Assembly: GCA_002329625.1 (NCBI GenBank)
Contig: DCTP01000150.1
Location: 1,137-23,382, forward strand
Length of the DNA stretch: 22,246 nt
Direction of reading: 5' to 3'
DNA from: Leptolinea sp. UBA1437
GTDB taxonomy: Bacteria > Chloroflexota > Anaerolineae > Anaerolineales > Anaerolineaceae
The notes below the pieces were generated by a model. It had not been told where the DNA came from and made no database searches. It was given only the letters and a program-made list of their open reading frames with translations. The translations under genes were made by a program, and so were the position numbers. Below are positions 20,933 to 22,246 of the stretch, piece by piece (the first letter of the stretch is position 1; each line of letters opens with the position of its first letter).

Positions 20933-21922
20933 TTAAAAATCATCATCAAAGTCTTCATCGGAGTCATAAAAGTCATCCTCATCACCGGGGGTCTCGTAAT
21001 CATCGGGCAGAGTATCCGAATTGGGCAGCATATCCTCGAAATCATCTTCTTCCGGTTCGTCTTCGTATTCGTCATCCGATTTGGGAAGGCCTTCTTCAGC
21101 CACAACTTGTTTAAACATCCAAATAAGATTTCGTTTATTCAATTGTTCGGCTAACCCGCCCATATATACCCGGCTCTTTCCGCAAGCTTCGATATTATAT
21201 TCATTTAAAAATTCTGCCGGGTTTCGGCGTTTTGTGGCTTTTCTGGCAATTTCATGAATATTTTCAATATATTTGATATTTTCTTGAACAGCGTCATCAA
21301 TCTCGCCCCGTAAAACTATATCACCGTGACCCTGGATAATATTCTCCAAACCCATATCGCCGATTTTACGGATAACATCAATGGACTGACGATAATCGCC
21401 TTCGTTCAGTTGCGGGATCGGCAGGAAGGCGTCTCCCGCGAAAAGGACACGATCTTCTTCGACGAAGACCGAAATGCCGTCCGCGGTGTGTCCGGGAGTT
21501 AACATGATAATCAGATTTTTCTTTCCGATTTTCAGGATTAATTCACCGTGCGAGAAGGTCAAATGAGGGAGAACGATATGTGAATTCAGAAAAGACGGGT
21601 TCTGTTTTTTTGTTTCTTCCAAAGCCGGAATTCCGATTTCTTTTAAGTACTTGGCACACAGCGTATGTGCGATAATCGTCGCTCCCGGGAAAAAACAATT
21701 TCCCCAAGCGTGATCTGCGTGAAAATGAGTATTGATCAGATATCTTATCGGAACCCCGATCGTCTCGGTGACAAATTTCCTGATTTCCTGTGCTTCTTCC
21801 GGAAGAGCCAGAGTGTCGACCACAACAGCCCATTGAGGTCCTATAATGACACCTGCCGTCACCTGGGCATAGATTTCACTTTGGAACCAATAAACATTTT
21901 CAGAAATACGTTCACGCTGCAT
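20933..21922 (-). CDS. MBL-fold metallo-hydrolase with acidic C-terminal tail
   Basis: A 329-residue metallo-beta-lactamase-fold hydrolase. Metal ligands are clear: THFHADH (H66, H68, D70, H71), GHTADG (H145), FAGD (D164) and QGHGD (H199), the pattern of dinuclear-metal thioesterase/lactonase-type MBL enzymes; the substrate is unknown. The region about 205-280 is helical. The last 47 residues (283-329) are almost purely Asp/Glu with a few aromatics (DDEYEDEPEEDDFEDM ... DSDEDFDDDF), which is not part of the fold. I chose the ATG at 21922: AAGGGGA lies about 11 bases upstream, whereas the in-frame TTG at 21949 lies upstream of that ribosome site. A strong promoter precedes it. Confidence 0.88.
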   Translation of the reverse strand: MQRERISENVYWFQSEIYAQVTAGVIIGPQWAVVVDTLALPEEAQEIRKFVTETIGVPIRYLINTHFHADHAWGNCFFPGATIIAHTLCAKYLKEIGIPALEETKKQNPSFLNSHIVLPHLTFSHGELILKIGKKNLIIMLTPGHTADGISVFVEEDRVLFAGDAFLPIPQLNEGDYRQSIDVIRKIGDMGLENIIQGHGDIVLRGEIDDAVQENIKYIENIHEIARKATKRRNPAEFLNEYNIEACGKSRVYMGGLAEQLNKRNLIWMFKQVVAEEGLPKSDDEYEDEPEEDDFEDMLPNSDTLPDDYETPGDEDDFYDSDEDFDDDF

Positions 21923-21950
21923 AATTTTACAGTCCCCTTCGACAGTCAAT

Positions 21951-21971
21951 GAGCGGAAAAATAAATCGCTC
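21951..21971 (-). promoter_or_regulatory. Small hairpin in the 5' UTR of the MBL gene
   Basis: GAGCG (21951-21955) and CGCTC (21967-21971) pair, extendable to 6 bp with the flanking T/A, in the leader between the transcription start and the ribosome site. Confidence 0.3.
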
Positions 21972-21983
21972 AGTTATTCTGAT

Positions 21984-22012
21984 AGAATAGCATATTCAAT
22001 TTCAAAAGTCAA
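21984..22012 (-). promoter_or_regulatory. Promoter of the MBL hydrolase gene
   Basis: On the minus strand TTGACT (22007-22012) is followed after exactly 17 bases by TATTCT (21984-21989), preceded by TGC (extended -10). The -10 is embedded in the palindrome GAATA-GCA-TATTC (21985-21997), a possible operator. The 5' UTR would be about 55 bases. Confidence 0.75.
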
Positions 22013-22049
22013 AATATCACTGATTTTTGTCTTGAAAATGCTATATTCC

Positions 22050-22071
22050 CTCAATATTAATGGATATTGAG
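22050..22071. promoter_or_regulatory. Inverted repeat upstream of the MBL promoter
   Basis: CTCAATAT (22050-22057) and ATATTGAG (22064-22071) are perfect 8-base arms around a 6-base centre, about 40 bases upstream of the -35 box. This is an activator-like position. The binding protein is unknown. Confidence 0.4.
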
Positions 22072-22138
22072 TGTATCATTTTTCCGCAGGGAAATATTAA
22101 ATTTTGATAGAAATATGATCATTATTATCCGGACGGAT

Positions 22139-22168
22139 AAAAAAAGATATCCGACTCGGATATCTTTT
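22139..22168 (-). terminator. Rho-independent terminator of tRNA-Glu
   Basis: AAAAGATATCCGA (22142-22154) and TCGGATATCTTTT (22156-22168) are perfectly complementary. On the minus strand the stem is followed by a run of T residues (A residues at 22139-22145 on the plus strand), just after the tRNA. Confidence 0.88.
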
Positions 22169-22171
22169 CAG

Positions 22172-22244
22172 CACCTCCAGTGAGATTCGAACTCACGTTT
22201 TAACCTTGAAAGGGTTGCGTCCTGGTCCCCTAGACGATGGAGGC
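22172..22244 (-). tRNA. tRNA-Glu (anticodon UUC)
   Basis: Complete 73-nt cloverleaf on the minus strand: acceptor GCCTCCA/TGGAGGT (G1 pairs with U72 as a wobble), D arm beginning CGTCTAG, anticodon loop CTTTCAA with TTC at 34-36 (reads GAA/GAG), and T arm GTGAG-TTCGAAT-CTCAC. The discriminator is G73. The 3' CCA is not encoded (CTG follows G73). The anticodon stem has an A/C mismatch at its outer pair. A terminator follows directly. Confidence 0.95.
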
Positions 22245-22246
22245 TC

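Noticed and set aside
21923..21949. TTG at 21949 (minus strand) as start of the MBL hydrolase
   Set aside because: The ribosome site lies between it and the ATG at 21922, and the family N-terminus fits the ATG.

Overview
The window looks like an ordinary chromosomal stretch of an anaerobic, moderately AT-rich bacterium, most likely a member of Chloroflexota class Anaerolineae. That assignment is inference. It rests on two lipoproteins with NBR1-type Ig-like domains, secreted LysM proteins with Pro/Thr-rich linkers, a proton-pumping pyrophosphatase, a ThyX/Dcd thymidylate route and an oxygen-sensitive-looking YgfK flavo-iron-sulfur enzyme. No mobile element, CRISPR array, rRNA or prophage is visible.

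Layout. 1-1856 (+): the 3' two thirds of thrS, a terminator hairpin, then a PHP-family phosphoesterase that probably starts at a TTG. 1853-2936 (-): thyX-dcd, an overlapping pair for making dUMP/dUTP and methylating it to dTMP; ThyX is strongly divergent. 2937-3248: a divergent regulatory region with a palindrome at the thyX ribosome site and a roughly 27-bp hairpin at the predicted 5' end of the hppA mRNA. 3249-5315 (+): hppA, a membrane pyrophosphatase with K+-independent signature residues, ended by a strong terminator. 5461-9073 (+): two overlapping half-transporter genes forming a heterodimeric ABC exporter with one canonical and one degenerate ATP site. 9074-9528: a long non-coding stretch with a promoter, palindromes and a possible 41-aa leaderless ORF. 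9529-12522 (+): ygfK. 12634-14871 (+): an IclR-family regulator with a clear promoter and operator-like palindrome, followed by a eukaryotic-type citrate synthase. 14948-18991 (-): five closely packed genes, namely an unknown lipoprotein, folB, two NBR1-Ig lipoproteins and a CAP/LysM surface protein. 19218-20802 (+): a multi-pass membrane protein and a divergent PlsY-like acyltransferase. 20933-21922 (-): an MBL-fold hydrolase with a very acidic C-terminal tail, behind a strong promoter. 22172-22244 (-): a complete tRNA-Glu(UUC) with its own terminator.

Working together. thyX and dcd are consecutive steps of dTTP synthesis. The two ABC subunits form one exporter. IclR probably controls itself and citrate synthase. 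The lipoprotein operon appears to build a cell-surface assembly, oddly with a folate gene embedded in it. No single region is convincingly a new biological system. The best leads are the divergent ThyX, the structured hppA leader, the surface-lipoprotein/folB operon, and ygfK found away from purine-catabolism genes.
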